DNA from: Xanthomonas sacchari
Lineage (GTDB): Bacteria > Pseudomonadota > Gammaproteobacteria > Xanthomonadales > Xanthomonadaceae
Assembly: GCF_040529065.1 (NCBI RefSeq)
Contig: NZ_CP132343.1
Span: 3,038,001 to 3,102,000, forward strand
Reading direction: 5' to 3'
DNA: 64,000 nucleotides
In this document: in pieces, positions 33,646 through 42,377 of the stretch
Position numbering within the stretch: the stretch's first letter is position 1
Layout: every line of letters begins with the position of its first letter
Notes under the pieces: model-generated
The model's input: only the letters and a program-made list of their open reading frames with translations
Database searches by the model: none
Told to the model about the DNA's origin: nothing
Made by a program: the position numbers and the translations under genes

Positions 33646-34131
33646 GTGGACCCTGCGTTCATCTATTACGTCTGTGCCGGTCTCCTGGTTCTGGTCGGAC
33701 TGGCGGGCGTGCTGCTGCCGGCCCTGCCCGGCACCCCGCTGATGTTCGCCGGGATGCTGCTGGCGGCCTGGGCCGACGGATTCCAGCGGCTGGGCTGGCC
33801 GACGCTGACCGTGCTCGGTGTGCTCACCGCGCTGTCGCTGCTGGTCGACCTGCTGGCCACCGCGTTCGGCGCGCAACGAGTCGGCGCCAGCCGCAAGGCG
33901 CTGTGGGGATCGGTACTGGGTGGGATCGCCGGCATGTTCTTCATGCCGATCGGGCTGTTCGTCGGCCCCTTCGTCGGCGCCCTGGCCGGGGAGTACTGGC
34001 ATGGGCGCGAGCTGCGCCAGGCGACGCGGGTCGGTGTGGGCACCTGGCTGGGCATCGTCCTGGGCACCGCCGCCAAGCTCGGGCTGGCGCTGGCGATGCT
34101 GGCGGTGTTCGCGGTGGCCTGGCTGCTCTGA
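33646..34131 (+). CDS. DUF456 family membrane protein
   Basis: An integral membrane protein of about 161 residues with four or five helices and almost no loops. LVGLAGVLLPALPGTPLMFAG, GSVLGGIAGMFFMPIG and VGPFVGALAGE are the glycine-rich signatures of the family; the closing helix is LGIVLGTAAKLGLALAML. The start at GTG 33646 is favoured because GGTGAG lies about eight bases upstream; GTG 33637 is three codons earlier. Function unknown. It is divergent from the cold-shock gene. Confidence 0.85.
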   Translation: MDPAFIYYVCAGLLVLVGLAGVLLPALPGTPLMFAGMLLAAWADGFQRLGWPTLTVLGVLTALSLLVDLLATAFGAQRVGASRKALWGSVLGGIAGMFFMPIGLFVGPFVGALAGEYWHGRELRQATRVGVGTWLGIVLGTAAKLGLALAMLAVFAVAWLL

Positions 34132-34273
34132 AGCAGGACGCCTGAAGACGACGTCGCGGCGACAGCATGAACGTGTGATGACCCTGTTGTCGTCACTTCC
34201 TGTATTTTCCCTGCCGGCCATTCACCCCGGCAGCGCACCACCCGCCCGCGCCGCCCGTTGCAGCGAGAACCGC

Positions 34274-35425
34274 ATGTCCCATCGTCAGGTCCGTCCCTTG
34301 TTGCTGCTGTCGATCGCGGCCGCGCCGCTTGCGCACGCGCAGGAAGTCCTGCCCACCCCCGCCTCGCCGGAAGCCTGTGTGGCCATCTCCAGCGACGCCG
34401 CCCGCCTGGCCTGCTACGACCAGGCGCTGTCGCGCCGCACCGCCGACCCGCAGGCCGCCGACGCCGCGGCGCAGGCCGCCAGCGAACGCCAGAAGCAACA
34501 GCTGGACGCCAGCGTGCCGGAGGATGCCGGCGTCGCCGAGCGCACCCGCCAGCGCGCCGCCGCGATCTTCAAGCAGGACCGCTACGACAGCACCATCGCC
34601 AATGCCGGCAAGGGCTCGCTGCTGGACAGCCGCTGGGAACTGGCCAAGGACTCCAAGCTGGGCACCTTCCAGCTGCGCGCCTACAAGCCGGTGTACCTGC
34701 TGCCGGCGTTCTGGACCAGCAAGAAGAACGAGCTGCCGTCCTCGCCGAACCCGGTCAATACGGTGACCACCGCCGAGCCGCTGGACAGCGTGGAGGCGAA
34801 GTTCCAGCTGAGCTTCAAGACCAAGATCGTGGAGAACATCTTCGGCGACAACGGCGACCTGTGGGGCGCCTACACCCAGAGCTCGCGCTGGCAGGTCTAC
34901 AACGCCGAGCAGTCGCGGCCGTTCCGCGAGACCAACTACGAGCCGGAACTGATGCTGGTGTTCCGCAACAACTACAGCCTGTTCGGCTGGAAGGGACGGA
35001 TGACCGGCATCCAGTTGACCCACCAGTCCAACGGCCGCAGCGATCCGCTGTCGCGCAGCTGGAACCGGGCGATGCTCAACATCGGCCTGGACCGCGACAA
35101 CTGGGCGCTGGTGCTGCGCCCCTGGTACCGCATCCCGGAGAGCCGCAAGCAGGACAACAATCCGGACATCGAGGACTACATGGGCCGCGGCGACGCGACC
35201 CTGATCTACAACCGCAACGGCCACGAGGTGGCGCTGATGGCACGGCATTCGCTGCGCGGCGGCGACCGCTCGCACGGCGCGGTGCAGCTGGACTGGGGCT
35301 TCCCGATCAGCAACCTGCTGCGCGGCCATGTGCAGGTGTTCGACGGCTACGGCGAGAGCATGATCGACTACAACCACCGCGCCACCTACGTCGGCGTCGG
35401 CATCTCGCTGCTGGAGTGGTTCTGA
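34274..35425 (+). CDS. pldA: Outer-membrane phospholipase A1 (OMPLA)
   Basis: Calcium-dependent phospholipase of the outer membrane that removes phospholipid from the outer leaflet. Signal peptide residues 1-22 (ending AHAQ). The barrel region holds LTHQSNGRSDPLSRSWNR, giving His250, Ser252 and Asn264, with the same spacing as the His142-Ser144-Asn156 triad of E. coli PldA. An extra region of about 75 residues after the signal peptide (CVAISSDAARLACYDQAL, then a coiled Ala/Gln/Glu stretch) precedes the barrel, as in other xanthomonad members. It ends in LLEWF, a barrel-type C-terminal aromatic. Confidence 0.95.
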   Translation: MSHRQVRPLLLLSIAAAPLAHAQEVLPTPASPEACVAISSDAARLACYDQALSRRTADPQAADAAAQAASERQKQQLDASVPEDAGVAERTRQRAAAIFKQDRYDSTIANAGKGSLLDSRWELAKDSKLGTFQLRAYKPVYLLPAFWTSKKNELPSSPNPVNTVTTAEPLDSVEAKFQLSFKTKIVENIFGDNGDLWGAYTQSSRWQVYNAEQSRPFRETNYEPELMLVFRNNYSLFGWKGRMTGIQLTHQSNGRSDPLSRSWNRAMLNIGLDRDNWALVLRPWYRIPESRKQDNNPDIEDYMGRGDATLIYNRNGHEVALMARHSLRGGDRSHGAVQLDWGFPISNLLRGHVQVFDGYGESMIDYNHRATYVGVGISLLEWF

Positions 35426-35483
35426 GCGGCCACGCCTGAGCGACGCACGCGGCGCCCGCCTGGGCGTCGCGTGCGTCGGTCGC

Positions 35484-37538
35484 TCAGAACCGGTAGTTGC
35501 CCTTCAGCCACAGATTGCGGCCCGGCTCGGCGATGCGCACCGGGTCGGCCGGGAAGCCGAAATCGGCGCTGCCGGCCAGGTTGAGATGTTCGCTGTAACG
35601 CCGGTCGAAGACGTTGTCGATGCCGGCGCTCAGCCGCAGCCCCTCGCTGACCCGGTAGCCGCCGCTCAGCCCCAGCGTGGCGAAACCGGCGCTGCGACCA
35701 AGATCGCGGCCGACCACGTTGCCTTGATCCAACGCCACCCGTCCCTGTCGCGCGACCGCGCGCAGCAGCGCCCCGGCCGACCAGCGTTGTCCTTCCCAGT
35801 CCAGGCGCAACCGCGATTCCAGCGGCGGCATCTGCGGCAACGGCGTGCCGTCGCTGCGGTTCTCGCCCCAGGCATAGGCCAGCGTGCCGCCGAGGGTGAG
35901 GCCGTGCAGCGGCTGCCAGTCCAGTCCCGCCTCGGCGCCGGCGATGCGCGCATCGACGTTGTCGACGCGGGTGGTGGTGCCCATCATGCCGCCGTCGGCG
36001 TAGGTGAACAGGATGAAGTCCTGCACCCGCCCGGCGTACGCCGAGACCCAGCTCTGCACGGTCGCGCCGCGGTACTGCAGGCCGAGATCGAGCTGGGTGG
36101 TGCGCTCCGGGTGCAGCCCGGCGAAGGCGTTGGCCGCGCCCATCGGGCCCATGTCGGCTGAGAACAATTCCCAATAGTCCGGCATGCGCGCGCTGCGGCC
36201 CAGGCCGGCATACCAGACGGTGTCGGCCGAGAGATTGCGCTCCACGCGCAGGAAGCCGCTGCCCAGGTCTTCGCGGCGTGTCTGTCCCGCAGTGGGATTG
36301 GGCATGCTCATCATGCCGACGCTGCGGCGGGTGTCCTCGACCTGCGCGCGGTCCAGGCGCAGACCGGCGATCCAGCGTTGTGCGGTGCCGGCACCGAAGG
36401 TGAGTTCGGTGAAGGCACCCAGGTTGTCGAAGCGCGCGTCGGTGCGCCACGGCACGCTCCGGTACACCCCCTCACCGCTGGCGCTGCGGTCGCGGTGGCG
36501 ACTTTGCTGGGTATCGACGCCGGCCTGGACCACGACCTGATCCCAGCGCCACTCCGATTCCACACGTCCGCCGCGGGTCCGCCGGTCCACGTTGGAGGCC
36601 ATCGGCATCGGCATCGCCGACTGCGGATTGGGCCGGCGCATCGTGTAGTTGTCCATGACGTGGTCGGCGTCGTTGACGTAGGCGTTGGCGCGCAGTGCCT
36701 CCCAGGCGCCGGGCAGATCGGTGCGCTCGAAGCGCGCGGCATAGCTGGTGCGGCGAAATTGGATGCCGTCCATGCTGCGCCCGGCGTAGCGCGCCAGGCC
36801 GTCGCCGCTGCCGGCGGAGAGCTCCAGCACGGTGTCCGGGTCCGGAGTCCAGCCGACCGCGGCATCGGCATTCCACTTGCGCCAGCGCGAGGGCACCACC
36901 GCGCCATCGCCGTCGCGGTAGTCGCCGGACTCGGAGCGGTTGGCGTCCACGCGCGCGTAGCCGCTGCGATTGCCGCCGCGCAGGTCCAGGTTCTGGTCGT
37001 TGCGGTTCCAGGAGCCGACCAGCGTGCTGGCCTCGCCTTCCAGGGTCGGCGCGGCGTAGTGCGGTGTGTCGCGCTCGAAGCGCACGGTGCCGGCAGAGGC
37101 GCCAGGCCCCCAGCGCACGGTCTGCGGGCCCTTGACGATGGTGAGCCGGTCGAAGGTTTCCGGGGCGATATAGGACAAGGCGTTGTCCATCCGCGCCGGG
37201 CACGCACCGACCAGGGTGCCGTCGTTGCTGAGCACGTTGAGCCGCGAACCGAACATGCCGCGCAGCACTGGATCGCCGTTGGTGCCGCCGTTGCGGATCG
37301 CGGCGAAGCCGGGCACGGTCTTCAGATAGTCGGCACCGTCGCTGGCCGGCACCGGCTGCCGCGGCAGCTTCGGATCCACCGTCCAGGTCAGCGGCGCGAC
37401 CGGGGCGGTGGCGGTGACCTGCATCCGGTCGAGGGTGGTGGCGTCGGGCGCCTCGGCATGGCCGGACGCGGGAAACAGACTGGCGAGAATGCAGCACGAC
37501 AACGCCGCCCGCGCGGGCGACGGCAGGAACTGGGACAT
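35484..37538 (-). CDS. TonB-dependent copper receptor (OprC-like)
   Basis: Outer-membrane active transporter for copper, 684 residues. Signal peptide to about residue 28, then the plug domain (DYLKTVPGFAAIRNGGTNGD, FDRLTIVKGPQTVRWGPGAS) and a 22-strand barrel ending in Phe. Met-rich segments likely to coordinate copper are visible (SAMPMPMASN, VGMMSMPNPT, SADMGPMGAAN). The opening around the TonB box (DRMQVTATAP) fits the family. Immediately upstream in the same direction is a DUF2946 gene (35 bases), a common partner in copper-receptor operons. The ATG at 37538 gives a proper signal peptide. Confidence 0.9.
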   Translation of the reverse strand: MSQFLPSPARAALSCCILASLFPASGHAEAPDATTLDRMQVTATAPVAPLTWTVDPKLPRQPVPASDGADYLKTVPGFAAIRNGGTNGDPVLRGMFGSRLNVLSNDGTLVGACPARMDNALSYIAPETFDRLTIVKGPQTVRWGPGASAGTVRFERDTPHYAAPTLEGEASTLVGSWNRNDQNLDLRGGNRSGYARVDANRSESGDYRDGDGAVVPSRWRKWNADAAVGWTPDPDTVLELSAGSGDGLARYAGRSMDGIQFRRTSYAARFERTDLPGAWEALRANAYVNDADHVMDNYTMRRPNPQSAMPMPMASNVDRRTRGGRVESEWRWDQVVVQAGVDTQQSRHRDRSASGEGVYRSVPWRTDARFDNLGAFTELTFGAGTAQRWIAGLRLDRAQVEDTRRSVGMMSMPNPTAGQTRREDLGSGFLRVERNLSADTVWYAGLGRSARMPDYWELFSADMGPMGAANAFAGLHPERTTQLDLGLQYRGATVQSWVSAYAGRVQDFILFTYADGGMMGTTTRVDNVDARIAGAEAGLDWQPLHGLTLGGTLAYAWGENRSDGTPLPQMPPLESRLRLDWEGQRWSAGALLRAVARQGRVALDQGNVVGRDLGRSAGFATLGLSGGYRVSEGLRLSAGIDNVFDRRYSEHLNLAGSADFGFPADPVRIAEPGRNLWLKGNYRF

Positions 37539-37573
37539 GGATTGGACTCCAGAAAAGAACGGCGCCGACGCGC

Positions 37574-38017
37574 CTAGCGCACCGGAAACAGGAGGGCGTT
37601 CTGGAGATTGAGTGGCGGTCCGCGTGCGGCGTGCGCGCGCCAGCGCACGGCGGCATGGATACGGTGGCATAGCGGCGTCGCGGCCGTCGGCGCCGGCAAT
37701 CCCGCCGCCAGCAGCAGCACGATCGCCAGCCACGGCAGCAGCCGCGCGGCGAGCAGGCAGTAATCGCAGGCGGCATGCGCCGGGCCATGGCCGCGCTGCG
37801 TGCCCGATGCATCGGTGTGGCCGGCATGGACGGCGCCGTGCTGCGGCGGCACGTTCGCGTCGGCCTGCAATCCGGCCGCGGTGCACAACGGCACCGGCAG
37901 CGCCACCGCCTCGAGGAGGCGACTGGCCACCGGCGCGACCGCCAGCAACAGCGTGGCCAGCAAGGCGGGCCAACGCATCAGGCGGCGCAGTCGGGCGGGA
38001 GCACGGAGGGCGGACAC
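37574..38017 (-). CDS. DUF2946 family protein, copper-receptor partner
   Basis: A 147-residue protein with an N-terminal hydrophobic segment (WPALLATLLLAVAPVAS), a His-rich middle (QHGAVHAGHTDASG, RGHGPAHAACDYC) and a second membrane segment (LLPWLAIVLLLAAGLPAP). The CDYC motif after the His cluster is the mark of DUF2946, whose members sit beside TonB-dependent copper receptors; they are thought to handle copper in the periplasm. It leads the two-gene unit with the receptor. Confidence 0.85.
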   Translation of the reverse strand: MSALRAPARLRRLMRWPALLATLLLAVAPVASRLLEAVALPVPLCTAAGLQADANVPPQHGAVHAGHTDASGTQRGHGPAHAACDYCLLAARLLPWLAIVLLLAAGLPAPTAATPLCHRIHAAVRWRAHAARGPPLNLQNALLFPVR

Positions 38018-38342
38018 CGCGCCATTCTAGGGGGCACTGGCGGCAGCGAACGGACCGGGGAAGCGGGTGCGACAACGTGACGCAGGCAGCAAGGCCGTGC
38101 GTTGCTCAGCGCTACTCGCCGCGTCCATGCGTGCGGTGCAAACCATGCAAACGGTCAGTGCGTCCGCCTTCGATCCATGCGGCGCCGGTGCGACTCCCAG
38201 GTCGACGGCCACGAAAAAGCGTGCGCCAATGCGCATGGTGAGAGCGCCGGCGCAATGCCCCGAGAGCGCCGCAAAAGGCTTGGCAATCGCGACGCCCGAC
38301 AACGCGGTCGCCGACATCCGGCGCGACGCCCCGCGCCGCCAC
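38018..38342. other. Intergenic region, 325 bases, no gene seen
   Basis: Lies between the DUF2946 gene start and the GST stop. Open frames on both strands are short and of noise composition (Arg/Ala-rich). It should contain the promoter of the copper receptor operon; I recognise no Fur or copper-box sequence. Confidence 0.45.
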
Positions 38343-38978
38343 TCACATCCAGTCGGTAATCCCTTCCCGCCGATAGGCCTCGTGGAACGCCGGGCGCGCC
38401 TTCATCCTGTCGGCCAGCGCCTTCAGCGCTGGCCAGGTGTCGGTGGGCCGCGGCATGTTGCGGGACCAGCGCATCAGCATGACCAGCACGAAGTCGGCAG
38501 CGCTGCAGTGCTCGCCGAGCAGGTAGGGGCCGCCCTGCTCCAGGTGGGTCGCCACCTCGTCCCAGGCCTTTTCCAGGAATGCGCGGGCGTTGCCGCGCAC
38601 GCGCTCGGCGTTGTCGGCGCCGGCCGGTTCGTCGGGATAGAACCAATCGCGGTAGGCCGGCATCAGGGTGTAGGCGCCGAACAGCATCCAGCGGTAGTAG
38701 GCCGCGCGCTCGGGCGTGCCGGGCGGCGGCGCCAGGCCGGCATGCGGATACAGGTCGGCCAGGTGCATGGCGATGGCGACCGATTCGGTCAGCACCTGCC
38801 CGTCCAGCACCAGGGTCGGCACCCGCCCCTGCGGGTTGAGCGCCAGGTACTCGGGGCTCTTCTGCTCCTGGCGGTCGAAATCGAGCATGCGCAGTTCGAA
38901 ATCGACCTGCAGTTCGATCAGCAACCAGTGCACGACGAACGAGGCGGTACTGGGCGAACCGTAAAGGACGATGGACAC
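38343..38978 (-). CDS. Glutathione S-transferase family protein
   Basis: Second GST of the window, 211 residues, not closely alike to the one at 24426. [20 protein letters not shown] is the thioredoxin-fold opening with the Ser in the active-site position, [13 protein letters not shown] the cis-Pro loop and [13 protein letters not shown] the glutathione Glu/Ser contact. The C-terminal domain has [20 protein letters not shown] with the N-cap Asp. The start is taken as GTG 38978 because the family sequence begins at once after it and GGGGAAAG lies upstream; there is no in-frame ATG nearby. Substrate unknown. Confidence 0.88.
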   Translation of the reverse strand: MSIVLYGSPSTASFVVHWLLIELQVDFELRMLDFDRQEQKSPEYLALNPQGRVPTLVLDGQVLTESVAIAMHLADLYPHAGLAPPPGTPERAAYYRWMLFGAYTLMPAYRDWFYPDEPAGADNAERVRGNARAFLEKAWDEVATHLEQGGPYLLGEHCSAADFVLVMLMRWSRNMPRPTDTWPALKALADRMKARPAFHEAYRREGITDWM

Positions 38979-39048
38979 GACGCTTTCCCCGGAGACGGAA
39001 CCAGCGCCGATTATTGCCGCGCCGCCGGCAAGCCGCCAGCGCGGTGCA

Positions 39049-39074
39049 GAACGCCGGCACTCGCACCGGCGTTC
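39049..39074 (-). terminator. Hairpin terminator after fumarase
   Basis: GAACGCCGG and CCGGCGTTC, nine paired bases around an eight-base loop, 14 bases after the fumarase stop on the minus strand. No T-run; probable terminator. Confidence 0.65.
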
Positions 39075-39087
39075 GCGTCGCGGCCGA

Positions 39088-40608
39088 TCAGGCCTCGACC
39101 ACCACCGGGATCTTGCCGATGCGCGCCTGCCACTCGCGCGGGCCGGTCTTGTGCACCGACTCGCCGCTGGCATCGACCGCCACGGTCACCGGCATGTCCT
39201 TGACCTCGAACTCGTAGATCGCCTCCATGCCCAGGTCTTCGAACGCCAGCACCTTGCTGGCCTTGATCGCCTTGGACACCAGGTAGGCGGAGCCACCGAC
39301 CGCCATCAGGTACACCGCCTTGTTGTCGCGGATCGCGGCGATCGCCGCATCGCCGCGCTCGGACTTGCCGACCATGCCCAGCAGGCCGGTCTGCTCCAGC
39401 ATCTGCCGGGTGAACTTGTCCATGCGCGTGGCGGTGGTGGGACCGGCCGGGCCGACCACTTCGTCGCGCACCGGATCGACCGGCCCGACGTAGTAGATGA
39501 AGCGGTTGGTGAAGTCCACCGGCAGCGTCTCGCCGCGGTTGAGCATGTCGATCATGCGCTTGTGCGCGGCGTCGCGGCCGGTCAGCAGTTTGCCGTTGAG
39601 CAGGATCGTCTCGCCCGGCTTGAAGCTGGCCACTTCCTCGCGGGTGATGGTATCCAGGTTCACCCGGCGCGCATTGGTCGGGTTGTAGGTGAGCGTGGGC
39701 CAGTCTTCCAGCGAGGGCGGATCCAGCATCACTGCGCCGCTGCCGTCCAGGGTGAAGTGCGCATGGCGGGTGGCCGCGCAGTTGGGGATCATCGCCACCG
39801 GCAGGTTGGCAGCGTGGGTCGGGTAATCCTTGACCTTGATGTCCAGCACCGTGGTCAGGCCGCCCAGGCCCTGCGCGCCGATGCCCAGCGCGTTGACCTT
39901 TTCGTACAGCTCCAGGCGCAGTTCCTCGGCGCGGTTGGACGCGCCACGGGCCTGCAGGTCGACGATGTCGATCGGCTCCATCAGCGCTTCCTTGGCCAGC
40001 AGCATCGCCTTCTCGGCGGTGCCGCCGATGCCGATGCCGAGCATGCCCGGCGGGCACCAGCCGGCGCCCATGGTCGGCACGGTCTTGAGCACCCAGTCGA
40101 CGATGGAATCGGAGGGATTGAGCATGGCGAACTTGCTCTTGGCCTCCGAGCCGCCGCCCTTGGCCGCGACGATGACGTCGACGGTGTCGCCGGGGACGAC
40201 CTTCACGTTGACCACCGCCGGGGTGTTGTCCTTGGTGTTCTGGCGCTTGCCGGCCGGGTCGGCCAGCACCGAGGCGCGCAGCTTGTTGTCCGGATGGTTG
40301 TAGGCGCGGCGCACGCCCTCGTTGACCATGTCCTCCACGCCCATGGTGGCGTCGTCCCAGCGCACGTTCATGCCGATCTCGAGGAACACGGTGACGATGC
40401 CGGTGTCCTGGCAGATCGGCCGGTGGCCCTCGGCGCACATGCGCGAATTGATCAGGATCTGCGCGATGGCGTCCTTGGCCGCCGCCGACTGCTCGCGCTC
40501 GTAGGCAGCGGACAGGTTCTTGATGTAGTCGACCGGGTGGTAGTAACTGATGTACTGCAGCGCGTCGGCGACGGACTGGATGAGGTCTTCCTGCTTGATC
40601 GAGGTCAC
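39088..40608 (-). CDS. fumA: Fumarate hydratase, class I (iron-sulfur)
   Basis: Converts fumarate to L-malate in the TCA cycle using an oxygen-labile 4Fe-4S cluster. 506 residues with both fused domains. The N-terminal domain has GHRPICQDTGIVTVFLEIG, MGAGWCPPGMLGIGIGGTAE and MIPNCAATRHAHFTLDG; their Cys are cluster ligands. The C-terminal domain has TRMDKFTRQMLEQTGLLGM, GKSERGD and VGGSAYLVSKAIKASKVLAFEDLGMEAIYEFEVKDMP (in part). The symbol could as well be fumB; E. coli class I paralogues cannot be told apart here. It is transcribed alone, divergent from the ECF41 gene. Confidence 0.95.
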   Translation of the reverse strand: MTSIKQEDLIQSVADALQYISYYHPVDYIKNLSAAYEREQSAAAKDAIAQILINSRMCAEGHRPICQDTGIVTVFLEIGMNVRWDDATMGVEDMVNEGVRRAYNHPDNKLRASVLADPAGKRQNTKDNTPAVVNVKVVPGDTVDVIVAAKGGGSEAKSKFAMLNPSDSIVDWVLKTVPTMGAGWCPPGMLGIGIGGTAEKAMLLAKEALMEPIDIVDLQARGASNRAEELRLELYEKVNALGIGAQGLGGLTTVLDIKVKDYPTHAANLPVAMIPNCAATRHAHFTLDGSGAVMLDPPSLEDWPTLTYNPTNARRVNLDTITREEVASFKPGETILLNGKLLTGRDAAHKRMIDMLNRGETLPVDFTNRFIYYVGPVDPVRDEVVGPAGPTTATRMDKFTRQMLEQTGLLGMVGKSERGDAAIAAIRDNKAVYLMAVGGSAYLVSKAIKASKVLAFEDLGMEAIYEFEVKDMPVTVAVDASGESVHKTGPREWQARIGKIPVVVEA

Positions 40609-40673
40609 GGCTGGCTCTGCGGCTGGCGGGGGGAAACCCGCCCATTTTAGGGCAAAGTGGCGGCCCCGCCCGC

Positions 40674-40700
40674 TGTCACGCCGGCACGCCCTGTTCCGTC
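40674..40700 (+). promoter_or_regulatory. ECF41-type promoter of the sigma factor gene
   Basis: TGTCACG at 40674-40680 and CGTC at 40697-40700 with 16 bases between. This is the promoter form known for ECF41 sigma factors (TGTCACA about 16 bases from CGTC). The same pair with the same spacing precedes the partner gene. The -10 element ends nine bases before the ATG at 40710, so the transcript has little or no leader. Confidence 0.8.
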
Positions 40701-40709
40701 CTGGTCGTC

Positions 40710-41597
40710 ATGACCCACGATCCGACCTTCGAATCCCACCGCCCCCGGCTGTTCGGCCTGGCCTACCGCCTGCTCGGCAGCCGCGCCGACGCCGAGGACA
40801 CCGTGCAGGACGCGTGGCTGCGCTGGCAGGCCAGCGACCGCAGCGCGATCCGCGACCCCGAAGCCTGGCTGGTGACCGCCACCACCCGGCTCGGCCTGGA
40901 CCGCTTGCGCGCGGCGCGCAGCGCCCGCGTCCACTACGTCGGGCCGTGGCTGCCCGAGCCGCTGGAGATCGCCGACGCAGAAGACGCCGACCCGGCCGAG
41001 CGCCATGACCGCGCGGAGCAGGTGTCGCTGGCGTTCCTGGCGTTGCTGGAGCGGCTCGGCCCGCACGAGCGCGCGGCGTTCCTGTTGAAGGAAGCGTTCG
41101 ACTACGACTACGCGCAGATCGGCCGCACCCTGGAGCGCAGCGAGGCCGGCTGCAGGCAACTGGTGCACCGGGCGCGCGAACGGCTCGGCCAGGGCCAGGC
41201 GCGCTTCGCGGTCACGCCCGAGCGTCACCGCCAGTTGCTGGAGCGCTTCCTGCACGCCTCGCAGCGCGGCGACCGCGCCGCCATCGCCGCCCTGCTGCAT
41301 GCCGACGCGCAGTTGCGCTCCGACGGCGGCGGCAAGGTCACCGCCAGCCTGCGCCCGCTGCACGGCGCCGAGCGCATCGGCCGGCTGTACTGGGCCGTGG
41401 CGCGGCGCAGCCTGGGCCTGCAGGCGCGGATCGGCACGGTCAACGGCGAACCGGCGATCCTGCGCTTCCTGGGGCCACGGCTGCACTCGGCGACGGTGCT
41501 GGTGATCGACGGCGAGCGCATCGCCGAGGTGCTGACACTGATGAACCCGGACAAGTTGCCGGTGCCGACGGCGCGACCTGCAGCCAGCCGCACCTGA
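40710..41597 (+). CDS. ECF sigma factor of the ECF41 group
   Basis: RNA polymerase sigma factor with a fused C-terminal regulatory domain, 295 residues. Sigma2 region: RLFGLAYRLLGSRADAEDTV and LVTATTRLGLDRLRAAR. The linker has WLPEP (80-84), the ECF41 marker. Sigma4: LGPHERAAFLLKEAFDYDYAQIGRTL. The SnoaL-like C-terminal domain (about 175-285) carries the two other ECF41 motifs, DGGGK (205-209) and NPDKL (279-283). There is no anti-sigma gene; in this group the C-terminal domain itself controls activity. The next gene is the carboxymuconolactone decarboxylase-like partner, which is the conserved ECF41 neighbour. Promoters upstream of both genes match, so autoregulation is likely. Confidence 0.95.
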   Translation: MTHDPTFESHRPRLFGLAYRLLGSRADAEDTVQDAWLRWQASDRSAIRDPEAWLVTATTRLGLDRLRAARSARVHYVGPWLPEPLEIADAEDADPAERHDRAEQVSLAFLALLERLGPHERAAFLLKEAFDYDYAQIGRTLERSEAGCRQLVHRARERLGQGQARFAVTPERHRQLLERFLHASQRGDRAAIAALLHADAQLRSDGGGKVTASLRPLHGAERIGRLYWAVARRSLGLQARIGTVNGEPAILRFLGPRLHSATVLVIDGERIAEVLTLMNPDKLPVPTARPAASRT

Positions 41598-41610
41598 CCT
41601 GCGCTGGCGC

Positions 41611-41637
41611 TGTCACGCCGGGACGCGCCGCCGCGTC
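41611..41637 (+). promoter_or_regulatory. ECF41-type promoter of the AhpD-like gene
   Basis: TGTCACG at 41611-41617 and CGTC at 41634-41637, spacing 16, the same as in front of the sigma gene. GAGGGGAAGG follows as ribosome site for ATG 41656. Confidence 0.8.
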
Positions 41638-41655
41638 CTGGAGGGGAAGGCGGCC

Positions 41656-42123
41656 ATGGTGGCCGCCATGCTCGGACCCACCATGCCTTTCCACCGCATC
41701 GACTACACCCGCCACGAACCCGAGGCGTACCGCGCCCTGCTCGGCGCCAGCCAGCAGGTCCACGACGGCACGCTCGGCAGCGCCCTCACCGAACTGGTGT
41801 TCCTGCGCGTCTCCCAGCTCAACGGCTGCGCCTACTGCATCGACATGCATGCCACCGCCCTGCGCAAGGCCGGCACCGAACCACGCAAGCTCGACACCCT
41901 CGCCGCCTGGCGCGACAGCCGCTTCTTCGATGCCCGCGAGCGCGCCGCGCTGGACTGGGCCGAGGCGCTGACCACGCTACCCGCCGGCGCGCCGCCGCAG
42001 GCCATCTACGACGCACTGACGGCGCAGTTCGACCCGGCCGGGATCAGCGCGCTGACCATGGCGGTGGCGGTGATCAACGCCTGGAACCGGTTGGGCGTGG
42101 GCCTGCAGCCGACGCTGCCGTAA
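41656..42123 (+). CDS. Carboxymuconolactone decarboxylase/AhpD-like protein, ECF41 partner
   Basis: All-helical protein of 155 residues. The AhpD-type redox site is CAYCIDMH (Cys58, Cys61, His65), usual for thiol peroxidase-like alkylhydroperoxidase proteins. TELVFLRVSQLNG precedes it and ALTMAVAVINAWNRL closes the fold. The start is ATG 41656 by the strong GAGGGGAAGG site; ATG 41683 (MPFHRIDYTRH), where family similarity starts, is an alternative. It is the standard target gene of ECF41 sigma factors, and here an ECF41-type promoter lies in front of it. The redox role is inferred from the CxxC motif. Confidence 0.93.
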   Translation: MVAAMLGPTMPFHRIDYTRHEPEAYRALLGASQQVHDGTLGSALTELVFLRVSQLNGCAYCIDMHATALRKAGTEPRKLDTLAAWRDSRFFDARERAALDWAEALTTLPAGAPPQAIYDALTAQFDPAGISALTMAVAVINAWNRLGVGLQPTLP

Positions 42124-42137
42124 GGGCGCTGCGCGCC

Positions 42138-42302
42138 GGGATTGGGGATTCGTGCAAGCAGAACCGCGCACGCGGCGGGCCTGCCTGTCGTTGGCGTGTG
42201 GGCAGTACGTCCAACTGCCAGCGCTCAGAATCCGGAAGCGCTATGCATCCCGCCGGTTGCGCGATCCTGCCTCCGAATCCCCAATCCCGAATCCCCAATC
42301 CC
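42138..42302. repeat. Inverted heptamer repeats flanking the 5' region of the DDAH-like gene
   Basis: GGGATTG-GGGATTC at 42138-42151 and, in the opposite orientation, GAATCCC-CAATCCC repeated twice at 42275-42302. They belong to the heptamer family seen at 31764-31798. The 123 bases between them contain no gene. Confidence 0.8.
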
Positions 42303-42377
42303 TCCACCAATCCACCGACATGTCCCCGCAACACGCCGCCGCTAGCGTGGCGCGCATCCCCGACGCGGAGCGCGCGC

